64,000 bases of DNA from Palsa-504 sp963744005 (lineage in GTDB: Bacteria; Actinomycetota; Actinomycetes; Streptosporangiales; Streptosporangiaceae): positions 434,001 to 498,000 of the forward strand of contig CAVURU010000003.1 in NCBI GenBank assembly GCA_963744005.1. The letters run 5' to 3'. The translations under genes were made by a program, and so were the position numbers. Under the pieces are notes generated by a model, which saw only the letters and a list, made by a program, of their open reading frames with translations, was not told the DNA's origin and ran no database searches. This document shows, piece by piece, positions 1-9,169 of the stretch (its first letter is position 1; each line of letters starts with the position of its first letter).

Positions 1-1
1 G

Positions 2-387
<386 letters not shown>

Positions 388-403
<16 letters not shown>

Positions 404-926
404 CCCGCGCGCTGGCGCACCGCCCGCCCGGCCCACCGGGCGACGGGCCAGCCGGTGACGGCGGCCACGGCGGCCAGGGCGGATCCCGCTCAGTGCCTCC
501 CGCCGCAGGGTGGGGAACAGGACCGACGTGCCCGCCGCGGCCAGCGCGAGCCCGGCCAGGGCGGCGGCGACGTTCCAGGAACGGGCCAGCAGGACCGTCC
601 CGGCGGCCGCCAGGGGCCGCCGGCTGCGAAACGGCCTGCGGCGACCGCGGCGGCGAAGACGGCCGGCGCCGCGGCGGCCAGCCCGCTCCCGGCCGAGAAC
701 TGATCACGCAGGAACAGCGCGCCCCAGGACTGGCGCGCGTTCTCGACCGCGAAGGCCAGCGCGCCGACCAGGCCGGTGACCACCAGCGGGAACAGCCGCG
801 GGGCCGCCCCGGGCCCCCGTCGCTGACGTGGGCGGCGTGCTGCACCTCCGGCACGGCCGTGCCCCAGACACCCCAGAGCGCTCCGAAGGCCGCGAAGGCG
901 ATGCAGGCGGCGCGCTCGAGCGCCAT
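388..926 (-). pseudogene. MFS transporter remnant
   Basis: Pieces of a major facilitator protein can be read in three frames. An ATG at 926 opens MALERAACIAFAAFGALWGVWG, a typical first membrane segment. After a gap and frame change comes LVVTGLVGALAFAVENARQSWGALF, which resembles the seventh segment of YbjJ-type MFS proteins. Further frame changes give AAALAGLALAAAGTSVLFPTL and then a basic tail ending at a stop at 388-390. Segments two to six and much of the second half are missing, so this is an eroded gene with at least one internal deletion. Its end overlaps the end of the convergent UvrA-like gene by 16 bases. Confidence 0.7.
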
Positions 927-954
927 GACACGCCACGTTACCGGCGGGATCTGG

Positions 955-2328
955 TTACGGAGCGCCTTGCGCGGACGGGGACACGTTGACGTTGAAGCAG
1001 AACATGTCGCCGGGATCCCAGGCCTGCTTGACGTGCCGCAGCCGGGCCAGGGTGGGCTCGTCGAAGGCGACGTGCGCTTCGGCCGGGTGCCCGTCCACCG
1101 GGGCGGCGAAGTTGTACAGCGCCCGCCCGGAGCTCCAGGGGTGCAGCTGCCGGTACAGCTCGGCCTGCAGCCCGATGGCGTCGTCGAAGGCCGGCCCGGG
1201 GTAAGCCGAGGTGAACACGTTGAACTGGGCGTCGCGGTGGCTGACCGCGTTCCCGCCCGCGGGCGGCCTGCCGAGCGCGCCGCCCAGGTGCCGTATCTCC
1301 AGTATGTACGGGGTGTCCGCCCCGATGTGGTGGCGGATGACGTCGATCGCGGCGTCGTCCCACCGGGGGAGCAGCGCACTGCCGTAGCTGACCGGCGCCG
1401 GATCGGTGGGGTCGGCGTGGATGGTGCCGATCTCGGTGATGGGCAGGGTCCCGACCGTGTCCAGGAACGGGGCCGCCGCCGCCCGCAGCGGCGTGATGAG
1501 AGCCTCCGCGTCGGCAGGCGCCCCCACGTAAGCCACCCTGACGTGGGCGGCGAACCGGCCGCGCAGCGGCGGGGGGACGGCGTCGACGTCGGGGAAGGTG
1601 ATGAACGCGATCGACAGGCTCAGCTCGTCCGGAGCCGCGGCCGTGCACGGCCCGAAGGCGGCGAGCAGGGCGGGTGCCGCCTCGCCGGGGAAGAACAGGC
1701 CGCCTCCGTACAGGGTGCGGACCGGTACGAGGCCAATCTCCAGCTCGGTCACCACCCCGAAGTTCCCGCCGCCGCCCCGGATGGCCCAGAACAGCTCGGG
1801 CTCGGTCTCCGCCGTGACCTCCAGCGGCTCGCCGGCCGCGGTCACCAGCCGCACGCGCCGGACCAGATCGGCCGAGTAGCCGTACTTACGGCCGAGCGGC
1901 CCGAGGCCGCCGCCGAGCGTGTAGGAGACGGCTCCGACGCCGGGTGCCGACCCGGACAGCGGGGCGAGCCCCGGCTCCGCGCACGCCTGCAGTACGGGGT
2001 GCCACGTGACGCCCGCGCCGAGTGTCGCGGTTCGCTGCTCCGGGTCGACGGCGACGGACGACATCGCCCTGGTGTCGATCAGTACGCCGCTGTCGATGCC
2101 GGGAAGGGAGCCATGACCCGTGACCCGGACCGAGACGGGCATCCCGCGATCGGCCGCGAAGCGCACCGCGGCCGTGACGTCGGACTCGGCCGTCACGGCG
2201 ACCACCACGTCAGGGACGGGAAGAGCCGCCAGGTCGAATCCGGCGCACGCCGACTCGAAGCCGGGGGAGCCGGGCTGATGGACCCGGCCCGGCAGGGCTC
2301 GGTCGAGGTCGGCGTAGCTGTCGGGCAT
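955..2328 (-). CDS. FAD-linked oxidase, berberine-bridge (BBE) type
   Basis: The protein has 457 residues. The N-terminal half is a PCMH-type FAD-binding domain (FAD_binding_4): VTGHGS around residue 70 is the position of the histidine that carries covalent FAD in this family, and GGGLGPLGRKYG and RGGGGNFGVVTELE are the usual flavin-contacting loops. The C-terminus (RHVKQAWDPGDMFCFNVNV) is the berberine-bridge motif. The family oxidises alcohols, sugars or secondary metabolites with oxygen; the substrate here is not predictable. The start ATG has a good ribosome site (AGGAG six bases upstream). No partner gene is obvious. The second, usually cysteine-based flavin link is not evident. Confidence 0.88.
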   Translation of the reverse strand: MPDSYADLDRALPGRVHQPGSPGFESACAGFDLAALPVPDVVVAVTAESDVTAAVRFAADRGMPVSVRVTGHGSLPGIDSGVLIDTRAMSSVAVDPEQRTATLGAGVTWHPVLQACAEPGLAPLSGSAPGVGAVSYTLGGGLGPLGRKYGYSADLVRRVRLVTAAGEPLEVTAETEPELFWAIRGGGGNFGVVTELEIGLVPVRTLYGGGLFFPGEAAPALLAAFGPCTAAAPDELSLSIAFITFPDVDAVPPPLRGRFAAHVRVAYVGAPADAEALITPLRAAAAPFLDTVGTLPITEIGTIHADPTDPAPVSYGSALLPRWDDAAIDVIRHHIGADTPYILEIRHLGGALGRPPAGGNAVSHRDAQFNVFTSAYPGPAFDDAIGLQAELYRQLHPWSSGRALYNFAAPVDGHPAEAHVAFDEPTLARLRHVKQAWDPGDMFCFNVNVSPSAQGAP

Positions 2329-2458
2329 GACGCTCCTGTCAAGATCGGGGCCGCGAGTGGCCCGTGAGGCAGACCGTTCGCCAGTACCCGCTAATCACAG
2401 CCCAAATCTCCGGTCCGCGGGGTGACCCGCCCCGGCGTGGCGCCGGACTTCAGCAGGC

Positions 2459-2860
2459 TCAGGGCAGGTCGGAGAAGAGCGTGAGCTGAAGCCCGGCCGG
2501 GCCTTCCAGGCGGCTGTTCAGCGACTGCCACGGCGTGGGCGTCGGGGCGGCCACCACCTCGGCGCCGGCCGCGGCGAGCTTTCTGGTCGCGGCCGCGGTG
2601 TCGCTGACCTCGAAGGCGACCCGTACGTGGCCTGCTACCCGCCGGCCCACCTCTACCTCGTCGATGTAGGCGGCGTGCGAGGGATCGGCGATCTCCAGGG
2701 TGGCCCGCCCCGCCTCCAGGAGCGTGACCCGGCCGCCGGGGGAGGAGTAGGCGGCCCGCTCGGCCAGCCCGAGTACGTCGCGGTAGAACCGCAGGGCCTC
2801 CTCGTAGTCCGGCGCGGTCACGACCAGCCGCAGCTCCGTGACCTCCGGCGCATCTGCCAT
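2459..2860 (-). CDS. VOC (glyoxalase/bleomycin-resistance) family protein
   Basis: A 133-residue protein with the beta-alpha-beta-beta-beta fold of the vicinal oxygen chelate superfamily: LRLVVTAPDYEEALRFYRDVLGL opens the first module, and HVRVAFEVSDTAAATRKLAAAGAEVV opens the second. The reading frame stays open upstream, but the conserved fold begins at the ATG at 2860, so that start is preferred. VOC proteins include glyoxalases, dioxygenases and antibiotic-binding proteins, and the chemistry cannot be assigned. It is transcribed away from the ArsR-SRPBCC pair and shares their upstream region. Confidence 0.85.
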   Translation of the reverse strand: MADAPEVTELRLVVTAPDYEEALRFYRDVLGLAERAAYSSPGGRVTLLEAGRATLEIADPSHAAYIDEVEVGRRVAGHVRVAFEVSDTAAATRKLAAAGAEVVAAPTPTPWQSLNSRLEGPAGLQLTLFSDLP

Positions 2861-3018
2861 GTCGTTCCCTTTCTCGATGCGTCGACCAGATCCCGCACGT
2901 GCCCGTCGTCCGCGCATCCGTGCCGTCCGGCGCGGGCCCCGCCTGAGCGGCCCTCTGTCTACCCCAGAGGGCGGCTCAGGCGGCAGGACGCCGGGCCCGT
3001 ACCCGGATATCAGCAACT

Positions 3019-3030
3019 ACTTATATAAGT
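3019..3030. promoter_or_regulatory. Probable ArsR operator
   Basis: A perfect 12-bp palindrome, ACTTATATAAGT, lies 21 bp before the ArsR start codon in a short AT-rich island within very GC-rich DNA. Its position between two divergent genes and its symmetry suit a dimeric winged-helix repressor, most simply the adjacent ArsR protein acting on its own promoter. Confidence 0.55.
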
Positions 3031-3051
3031 GATTAATGATATGATGGCCTG

Positions 3052-3387
3052 GTGCATGCGTTCGATGTCCTCGGCGACCCGGTGCGGCGCCGCATCCTGG
3101 AGCTGATCGGGGGAGGAGAGCTCACCTCCGGCGCGGTCTGCGAGGTGATCCAGGGCGAGTTCGGCATCTCCCAGCCGGCCGTCTCGCAGCACCTCAAGGT
3201 GCTCCGGGACAACGGGTTCGCCACGGTGCGGCCGGACGGCGCGCGCCGCCTGTACGCGGTGGCACCCGCGCCGCTGCGGGAGGCCGACGACTGGCTGGGC
3301 CAGTTCCGCCGGTTCTGGACGCCGCACCTGGACGCGCTGGCCACCGAGCTGGCGCGAGGAAAACGTGAGCGGAGGAAGAAGACATGA
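3052..3387 (+). CDS. ArsR family transcriptional regulator
   Basis: A 111-residue winged-helix repressor starting at GTG. FDVLGDPVRRRILELI and GISQPAVSQHLKVLRDNGF are the standard ArsR first helix and recognition helix-turn-helix; the wing is followed by RRLYAVAPAPLREADDWL. No ELCVCDL metal box or other cysteine cluster suited to metal sensing is present, so this is the non-metal subgroup usually paired with an SRPBCC (AHSA1-like) protein. Its stop overlaps the next start (ATGA), so the two are translated together. It probably represses its own operon through the palindrome at 3019-3030. Confidence 0.92.
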   Translation: MHAFDVLGDPVRRRILELIGGGELTSGAVCEVIQGEFGISQPAVSQHLKVLRDNGFATVRPDGARRLYAVAPAPLREADDWLGQFRRFWTPHLDALATELARGKRERRKKT

Positions 3388-4016
3388 TCGACGTGACCGA
3401 GGAGATCAACGCGGTCCGCCGCGAGGTGGGCGGCCGGTTCCTGGAGGCCGGCCAGGCCCGGGTGGTGACCCTGTCCCGCAGCTACGCTGCTGACCTGCCG
3501 GACGTCTGGGACGCCTGCACCAGCCCCCAGCGCATCCCGCGCTGGTTCCTCCCGGTGACCGGCGAGCTCAAAGAAGGCGGCCGGTACCAGCTGGACGGCA
3601 ACGCGGGCGGTACGGTCACCCGCTGCGACCCGCCGCGCGGCTTCGACGCGACCTGGGAGATGGGTAGCGACGTGAGCTGGATCGAGCTGCGGCTGAGCGA
3701 CGAGGGCGGCGGCCGGACCCTGTTCCGGCTCAGCCACGTCGCGCGCGTGGAAGATGAGGTGTGGGCGCAGTTCGGCCCCGGCGCCGTCGGCGTCGGCTGG
3801 GACAGCGGCCTGATCGGCCTGTACCTGCACCTGAGCACGGGGGAAGCAGTCGACCCGGCCCGCGTCGCCGCATGGTCGGCGTCGGAGGAGGGCCGCCGGT
3901 TCATGACCGCCTCCAGCGAGGCGTGGTATCAGGCCAGCGTGGCCTCGGGCACCGACCCGGCCGCGGCCCGGGCGGCCGCGGACCACACCACGGCGTTCTA
4001 CACCGGAGCCGGCTGA
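3384..4016 (+). CDS. SRPBCC (AHSA1-like) domain protein
   Basis: A 210-residue protein coupled to the ArsR gene by a four-base overlap. The centre (LSRSYAADLPDVWDACTSPQRIPRWF, then GGRYQLDGNAGGTV) has the START/AHSA1-like helix-grip signature, a hydrophobic cavity that binds small lipophilic ligands. ArsR plus SRPBCC pairs are very common in actinomycetes; the usual inference is ligand binding or detoxification, but no reaction is established. A C-terminal helical extension of about 60 residues (ARVAAWSASEEGRRFMTASSEAWYQ) is typical of this subgroup. Confidence 0.88.
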   Translation: MIDVTEEINAVRREVGGRFLEAGQARVVTLSRSYAADLPDVWDACTSPQRIPRWFLPVTGELKEGGRYQLDGNAGGTVTRCDPPRGFDATWEMGSDVSWIELRLSDEGGGRTLFRLSHVARVEDEVWAQFGPGAVGVGWDSGLIGLYLHLSTGEAVDPARVAAWSASEEGRRFMTASSEAWYQASVASGTDPAAARAAADHTTAFYTGAG

Positions 4017-4044
4017 GCGAATCCGCCGTCCGGCCGCCTTCTAT

Positions 4045-4072
4045 TACGTTGACTGATATATTGGCCGACGTA
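4045..4072. promoter_or_regulatory. Probable PadR operator-promoter
   Basis: An AT-rich patch carries the inverted repeat TACGT (4045-4049) and ACGTA (4068-4072) around a TTGACTGATATATTGG core, directly before a strong ribosome site (AAGAGGAGG) and the PadR ATG at 4086. PadR proteins bind spaced inverted repeats overlapping their own promoters, so autoregulation is likely. Confidence 0.5.
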
Positions 4073-4085
4073 AGAGGAGGGGTGA

Positions 4086-4430
4086 ATGGCGATCGGCAGG
4101 CAGGACAGCGGGGGCGGCCAGGACGTGCTGCGCCGGGCGGGCGAGGCGACAGTGCTGATCCTGGTCAGCCTGGCCGGGGGAGCCAAGCACGGCTACGCGC
4201 TGATCCAGGACATCAAGGAGCTGGCCGGCGTCGAGCTGGGGCCCGGCACGCTCTACGGTGCGCTGGACCGGCTGGAGCGGCTGGGCCTGATCGAGGCGCT
4301 GCCGGCCGACGACCGGCGCCACCCGTACCGGATCACCGCGCCCGGGGCGGCCGCGCTGCGCGAGCACCTCGACGCGGTGGAGCGGGTCAGCGCGGCCGGG
4401 CGGCTGCGGCTGCAGCTGGGCGGCATCTGA
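4086..4430 (+). CDS. PadR family transcriptional regulator
   Basis: A 114-residue short-form PadR repressor. LILVSLAGGAKHGYALIQDI and GPGTLYGALDRLERLGLIEAL are the family's helix-turn-helix signatures, and the wing RRHPYRITAPGAAALREHL follows. The C-terminal part is only one helix, as in PadR subfamily 2. Its TGA overlaps the start of the next gene (TGATG), so it is coupled to a small membrane protein, a common actinobacterial arrangement in which PadR controls a membrane-stress or export function. Confidence 0.92.
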   Translation: MAIGRQDSGGGQDVLRRAGEATVLILVSLAGGAKHGYALIQDIKELAGVELGPGTLYGALDRLERLGLIEALPADDRRHPYRITAPGAAALREHLDAVERVSAAGRLRLQLGGI

Positions 4431-4837
4431 TGGCTGACTCCCGGCTGGTCCGGGCCGCGCTGCGGTGCTATCCGGCCCGCTGGCGCCAACGGCACGGCGC
4501 CGAGGCGGCCGAGCTGGCTGCGCTGCTCATCCAGGACGGGACCCCGGCCGCCTCGGTCGCCTGGAGCTACCTGGCCTGGGCGGCACGGGAGTGGCTGACG
4601 CCGCCGCCGGGCCGCCGCCTGAGCGCGATGGCCTGCGCGCTGCTGGTCGCGGCCAGCTCGGTGGGCATCTCGGCCGGGGTGCTGGCCACGGCGTCACCGG
4701 CGCGGGCCGCCAACCAGAGCGTGCCGGAGGCGTCTCCGTCCTGCTCGCCCGCCCCGGCCATCGCCGTTCCGGCGGCCCCGGCCGCGGCGAGCCAGCAGCT
4801 GATCATCTGGGTCACCGGGCATGACCGGGCCTGCTGA
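4430..4837 (+). CDS. Small membrane protein coupled to PadR
   Basis: A 135-residue protein starting in the TGATG junction with the PadR gene. The first 60 residues are helical and charged (LRCYPARWRQRHGAEAAELA, a pattern frequent in membrane proteins encoded beside PadR), followed by one hydrophobic segment (MACALLVAASSVGISAGVLA) and a Pro/Ala/Ser-rich extracytoplasmic tail with one cysteine near the middle and one at the very end. No enzyme motif is visible. It overlaps the following signal peptidase gene by 17 bases. Function unknown. Confidence 0.7.
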   Translation: MADSRLVRAALRCYPARWRQRHGAEAAELAALLIQDGTPAASVAWSYLAWAAREWLTPPPGRRLSAMACALLVAASSVGISAGVLATASPARAANQSVPEASPSCSPAPAIAVPAAPAAASQQLIIWVTGHDRAC

Positions 4838-5469
4838 GGCGAGTCCCGGCGAGGATGGCGGGCCGCCTGCCGACCCGGGTCAGGCCGCGGACGGCAGCGC
4901 TGGGCCGCCGCCGCGGCGTCGCGGCCTGAAGCGGCTGCTGGGGGAGACGGCCGTCATCGTCGTGACGGCCGTGGTGCTGGCCGGCCTGCTGCGGACCTTC
5001 GCGTTCCAGACCTTCTGGATCCCGTCCGCGTCGATGACGCCCACGCTCAGCGTGTACGACCGGATCGTGGCCCAGAAGGCGTTCTTCAGCTGGCACGACG
5101 TGCACGAGGGCGAGATCGTGGTGTTCAGCGAGCCGCCGCTCGACCGGTGCCCGGGGCCGGGCGGCGCCCTGGTCAAGCGGGTCATCGCGCTGCCCGGCCA
5201 GACCATCTATTCCTCCGGCAGCAGCATCTACGTGGACGGCAAGCGGCTCGCCGAGCCGTACCTGCCCAGCGACGACCGGCTCGGGCCGTCGATCGCCAGC
5301 CAGCAGCATCCGTACCGGGTGCCTGGCCGGCGAGTTCTACATGCTGGGCGACAACCGTTCTGACTCATGCGACAGCCGGTACTGGGGCCCGATCCAGGGC
5401 TCGAGCATGATCGGCAAGGTCGTGCTGACCTGGTGGCACAACGGCCACCCGGTCCTGCACTGGTTCTGA
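4821..5469 (+). CDS. lepB: Signal peptidase I, one-base frameshift
   Basis: A type I signal peptidase with one cytoplasm-proximal membrane segment (AVIVVTAVVLAGLLRTFAF). The serine nucleophile is in IPSASMTPTL and the general-base lysine in ALVKRVIALPG. The last conserved box, GDNRSDSCDSRYWGP, is present but in the next frame: after HPYRVP the frame moves at 5324-5326, where CCTGGCC stands for an expected CCTGCC, one G too many. With that base removed, the frame runs from 4821 to the stop at 5467-5469. All catalytic parts are intact, so sequencing error is the simplest reading. The enzyme removes Sec/Tat signal peptides at the outer membrane face. Confidence 0.85.
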
Positions 5470-5488
5470 CCCGCCCCGTCCGGTCCGG

Positions 5489-6392
5489 CTAGGCCCCGGC
5501 GGCCGGGGCGAAGAACTCGCTGAGCGCGGAGGCGAGCGCCGCGGGATGTTCCTCGGGGAAGAAGTGGCCGCCAGCCACCGGCCCGCCGGTGACATCGGCC
5601 GCCAGCTCACGCCACAACGCCATCGGGCCGCCCGCATCCTGATACCCAGGTCGCTAGCGGCCCGGACGCGCTCCACAGGGCGAGCAGCGGACACCCGATG
5701 CGGCGCCCCGCGGCCCGGTCGGCCCGGTCGTGATCGCGGTCGAGGCCCGCGGCGGCGCGGTATTCCTCGCAGATGGCGTGGACGTGCTCGGCATCGCTGA
5801 TCGCGGCGAGGTAGGCGGCGCGGACGCCAGGGTCAAAGGTGGCGGACGGGGTGCCCCATTCCGGGCCCAGCGCGTGCTCGATGATGGCCTCCGGCGCCGC
5901 GCCGAGCAGGCGCTCGGGCAGCGGTGCGGGCTGGGCCAGCAGGGACCACGGCCAGAAGCCCAGCGCGAAACGGTCGTCCGCGTGCTCCCACACGGTGCTG
6001 ACCGGCAGCACGTCCAGCACGGCCAGCACGTTCACCCGGCCGGGGTGGTCAAGCGCCGCGCGGTAGGCCACCCGGCCGCCGCGGTCGTGGCCCGCCACGC
6101 AGAACCGGTCGAAGCCAAGGCGGGCCATGACGCGGACCATGTCGGCGGCCATGGCTCGCTTGGAGTAGGGCGAGTGGTCCGCCGCTGACGGCGGTGCGCT
6201 GCTGCCGCCGTAGCCGCGCAGGTCGGCGCAGACGACGGTGAACTGGCCGGCCAGGCCAGGGACGACCTCCCGCCACATCAGGCTGGTCTGCGGGAATCCG
6301 TGCAGCAGCAGCACGCCCGGCCCGTCGCCGGAGCGCGTGACGCTGATGACCGCGTCGCCGGCGTCCACCTGCAGGTGCTCTGGCTGGCTCAC
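5489..6392 (-). CDS. Alpha/beta hydrolase, haloacetate-dehalogenase-like, frameshifted
   Basis: The protein resembles fluoroacetate dehalogenase: oxyanion region LLLHGFPQTSLMW, an Asp nucleophile with its arginines in AGHDRGGRVAYR, cap sequence WSLLAQPAPLPE, CEEYRA and, after a frame change, the catalytic histidine in GGHFFPEE. The break is at 5645-5647, where an extra G turns TGG-TAT into TGGGTAT; correcting it restores a frame to the stop at 5489. In fluoroacetate dehalogenases a His-Trp pair precedes SFLAQ; here it reads Pro-Trp, so true defluorination is doubtful. The start is taken as GTG 6392, at the conserved N-terminus; an ATG at 6464 would add 24 residues. Confidence 0.78.
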
Positions 6393-6577
6393 CCTCCCAC
6401 GTTCCCATCGGGCGGAGCGACCCGGCGGCACGTTCCAGATCCTGTACTGGTGCCGGTCGAGCAAGCCTGCTCGGCGGCGGGCGATTCCTCCTGGCCGCGG
6501 CCGAGGTCTACCTCGGGTAAGACGTGGCCGGCCACCCGGCCCCGATCACCCGAGCCGGGAAAGGAACCCTCCTCGCC

Positions 6578-7570
6578 ATGACCATCCCCCTCACCATGCG
6601 CGCCCTGCAGCAGGCCTCTCTCGACGGCCCCCAGGACATGCGCCTGATCACCGATGCGCCGGTGCCGCATCCCGGCCCGGACGAGGTCCTGATCCGGGTG
6701 GGTGCCGCCGGGGTGAACTTCGCTGACCTCGCCATGGCCCGCGGCACATTCGGGGACGGCCCGCCGCCTCCGTACCTGGCCGGCTTCGAAGGCGCCGGCG
6801 TGATCGTCGCCGCGGGGGAGTCTGCCGCCGGCCTGGCCCCGGGAACCTGCGCGGTCGGCCTCGGCGTCGGCGCCTTCGCCGAGTACATGGTGCTGGCCGC
6901 GGCAGCGGCCCTGCCGGTGCCGCCGGGCTGGACTGAGCAGCAGGCGCTCGGCCTGGTCGTGAACTGGCCGACGGCGCTGGCCGCCCTCCGGCCGCTGGGC
7001 CATCTCAGCGCCGGGCAGACCGTGCTGGTGCACGCCGCGGCGGGTGCGACCGGGCAGGCCGCCGTCACCCTGGCCAAGCATTTCGGCGCGACGGTCATCG
7101 CCGCCGCCTCACCCGGCAAGCACGACACGGTGCGAGGCCTGGGCGCCGATCACGTCCTGGACTCCCGCCGGGCCGATCTCGCCGCCGACGTGCGCCAGCT
7201 GACCGCCGGCGCCGGCGCCGACGTCGTGCTGGAATCGGTCGGCGGCGCGACGTTCCAGGCCAGCCTGGCCGCGGCCCGGCGGGTCACCGGCCGGGTCGTG
7301 GTCATCGGCTCGGCGGGCGGCGAGGCCCCGGTCACCAACTGGGAGCTGGTCTACCGGCACCAGGTCCACGTCATCGGCCTCAACATCGGCGTGCTGAGCC
7401 AGGCGGCGCCGCGCATCTTCGGCGAGGTCATGGGCGAGCTGCTCGCGCTGATCGCCGCGGGCGTGATCAGGCCCGGTCAGCCCACCGCGTACGACCTGGC
7501 CGACGGCCCGAAGGCCCTGGCCGAACTGGAAGCCCGGGCCACCACCGGCAAGCTGGCCCTGCTGCCCTGA
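6578..7570 (+). CDS. NADPH:quinone reductase-like oxidoreductase
   Basis: A 330-residue medium-chain dehydrogenase of the zinc-free quinone oxidoreductase class. The N-terminal GroES-like domain (PGPDEVLIRVGAAGVNFADL) precedes a Rossmann domain whose nucleotide loop is VHAAAGATGQAAVTLAKHFGA. Cysteine zinc ligands of true alcohol dehydrogenases are absent. It would reduce quinones or enones with NADPH. The ATG at 6578 matches the conserved N-terminus; the frame is open further upstream. It is followed 17 bases later by the EthD remnant and then an ECF sigma gene, which suggests a former co-transcribed group. Confidence 0.9.
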   Translation: MTIPLTMRALQQASLDGPQDMRLITDAPVPHPGPDEVLIRVGAAGVNFADLAMARGTFGDGPPPPYLAGFEGAGVIVAAGESAAGLAPGTCAVGLGVGAFAEYMVLAAAAALPVPPGWTEQQALGLVVNWPTALAALRPLGHLSAGQTVLVHAAAGATGQAAVTLAKHFGATVIAAASPGKHDTVRGLGADHVLDSRRADLAADVRQLTAGAGADVVLESVGGATFQASLAAARRVTGRVVVIGSAGGEAPVTNWELVYRHQVHVIGLNIGVLSQAAPRIFGEVMGELLALIAAGVIRPGQPTAYDLADGPKALAELEARATTGKLALLP

Positions 7571-7587
7571 CCGCCGAGGAGACGGAT

Positions 7588-7804
7588 ATGACCACTACTG
7601 CGGACCCGGCCGCCCGCCCGGCGGCGCGCTTCATCGTGCTGTACGACATGCCCTCCGACGTCGACGCGTTCGAACGTTACTACCGGGACGTCCACCTCCC
7701 GGCTCGGATCCGAGATCGGCCAGCGCGCCGCCCAGGACGCCACCGAGAACCTGGCCCGCTACGCGACGTTCCGGGCGATGATCCTGGAGCTCGATGAGGC
7801 CTGA
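7588..7804 (+). pseudogene. EthD-domain protein, internally deleted
   Basis: The start RFIVLYDMPSDVDAFERYYRDVHLP is a textbook EthD-like N-terminus. Immediately after, the frame changes and the sequence resumes as GSEIGQRAAQDATENLARYATFRAMILELDEA followed by a stop at 7802-7804, which is the C-terminal helix and strand of the same family. The central part, some 35 to 45 residues in normal members, is gone. Loss of sequence plus a frame change indicates a deletion rather than a one-base error. EthD proteins are small dimeric ferredoxin-like-fold proteins often encoded near ECF sigma factors, and one follows here. Confidence 0.75.
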
Positions 7805-7846
7805 GCGCGGACCCGGGCCCGCCGGGCGGCCAGCTAGGCTCGCGGC

Positions 7847-8835
7847 GTGACCCCGCCGTCGCGAGCTGCGGATCAGGACCGGTTCACCGCTGACACCGAG
7901 CGGTTCCGCCGGGAGCTGCTGGCGCACTGCTACCGCCTGACCGGCTCGGCACACGATGCCGAGGACCTGGTGCAGGAGACCTACCTGCGGGCCTGGCGGT
8001 CCTACGCCGGATTCGAGGGCCGCGCCTCGATCCGGACCTGGCTGTACACGATCGCCACCAACGTGTGCCTGACGGCGCTGAAGCCGCGGCCGGTCCGGAT
8101 GCTGCCCTCAGGCCTGGCCGGCCCGTACGACGGACCCGGCCGCCCGCCGGCTCTCGCCGCGCCCGGTGAGGTCTCCTGGCTCGAGCCGCTGCCGGACGCC
8201 TGGATCGCGCGGCCCGCCGATGACCCGGCCGCGGTGGTGATCGGGCGGGAGTCGCTGCGGCTGGCCCTCATCGCCAGCCTCCAGCACCTGCCCGCCCGGC
8301 AGCGCGCGATCCTGATCCTGCGCGAGGTCATGGCCTTCTCAGCGGCCGAGACGGCCGAGATCCTGGGCACCACCACGGCGGCGGTCAAGAGCGGCCTGCA
8401 GCGGGCCCGGGCCCGCCTGGACGGGATAGGGGAGCCCGGGGACCTGCTCGAGCCGGCCGACGACCGGGCCCGGGCGCTGCTGGACGGCTACATCGCCGCC
8501 TTCGTGCGCAGTGACGCCCGGCTGCTGGAGCAGGTCCTGCGGGCCGACGCCACCCTGGAAGCCACGCCGTTCCGCGACTGGCAGGCGGGCCGGGCCATGT
8601 GCATCGGGCTACTGGACGAATACGTGTTCGGTAAGCCGGGGGACTGGCGGCTGATCGCGACCACCGCCAACGGCCAGCCCGCGGCCGTCGTCTACCGCCG
8701 GGCCGCCGACGGGGTGCTGCGGGCCGACGGCATCGTAGTGCTGGCCGTGACGGCCGCCGGCTCAGCCGGGTGGTCAAGTTCCACGAAACCGCGCTGGTAA
8801 CAGCGTTCGGCTATCCAGACGTTCTCGCGTCCTGA
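7847..8835 (+). CDS. ECF sigma factor with SnoaL-like C-terminus, frameshifted near the end
   Basis: Sigma region 2 (CYRLTGSAHDAEDLVQETYLRAW) and region 4 (LPARQRAILILREVMAFSAAETAEILGTT) are followed by a SnoaL-like domain (ARALLDGYIAAFVRSDARLL), the layout of the TIGR02960-like group. The open frame stops at 8800, but the expected ending RVVKFHETALVTAFGYPDVLAS lies one frame over and ends at 8833-8835. One base is missing at about 8759-8761 (GGCTC for GGGCTC). These sigma factors usually lack an anti-sigma partner, and the C-terminal domain is thought to modulate activity. It is a paralogue of the gene at 16185. The start is GTG. Confidence 0.88.
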
Positions 8836-9169
8836 CCGATCCTTACGCTGGCGTGTCCTGGCCGGCGCTCGTGTGTCCTCTGATTCGCTGCGGGCGTCCG
8901 CAACTGGCTGGCTGGGACAGGCGTTCATGTGTCGTCCTGGCCGTCGTTCGACGGGCCCGCTCCAGCGCTGTCCGGCCCTTGTGGTCCTGCGCCGATAATG
9001 CACATTATGTAAAGTAAGGCGGATCGGGGTGGTCAGGGATCGGGGTGCTCAGGAAGAGACCGGCGTCCGTAACGGGCTGCTGACCCGCCGTGGCCGCTTC
9101 CTGTCAGCCGGTGCGGTATCCGGCGGCACGCGCTAGCTGCTTTCGCGTGCCGCCGGCCACCGGTGGCTG
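8836..9169. other. Gene-free stretch between convergent genes
   Basis: Between the ECF sigma gene and the convergent hydrolase there are 334 bases with no open frame showing protein-like composition and no tRNA or clear terminator. A short AT-rich run (cacattatgtaaagtaagg, near 9000) is the only distinct feature. Short GC-rich phrases recur loosely (GTGTCCT, GGCCG-CGTTCG), but no clean repeat unit can be defined. Confidence 0.4.

Noticed and set aside
493..2367. A 624-codon plus-strand frame
   Set aside because: It runs antisense to the FAD oxidase and MFS remnant, is Arg/Gly/Pro-rich and has no domain. It is a by-product of very high GC.
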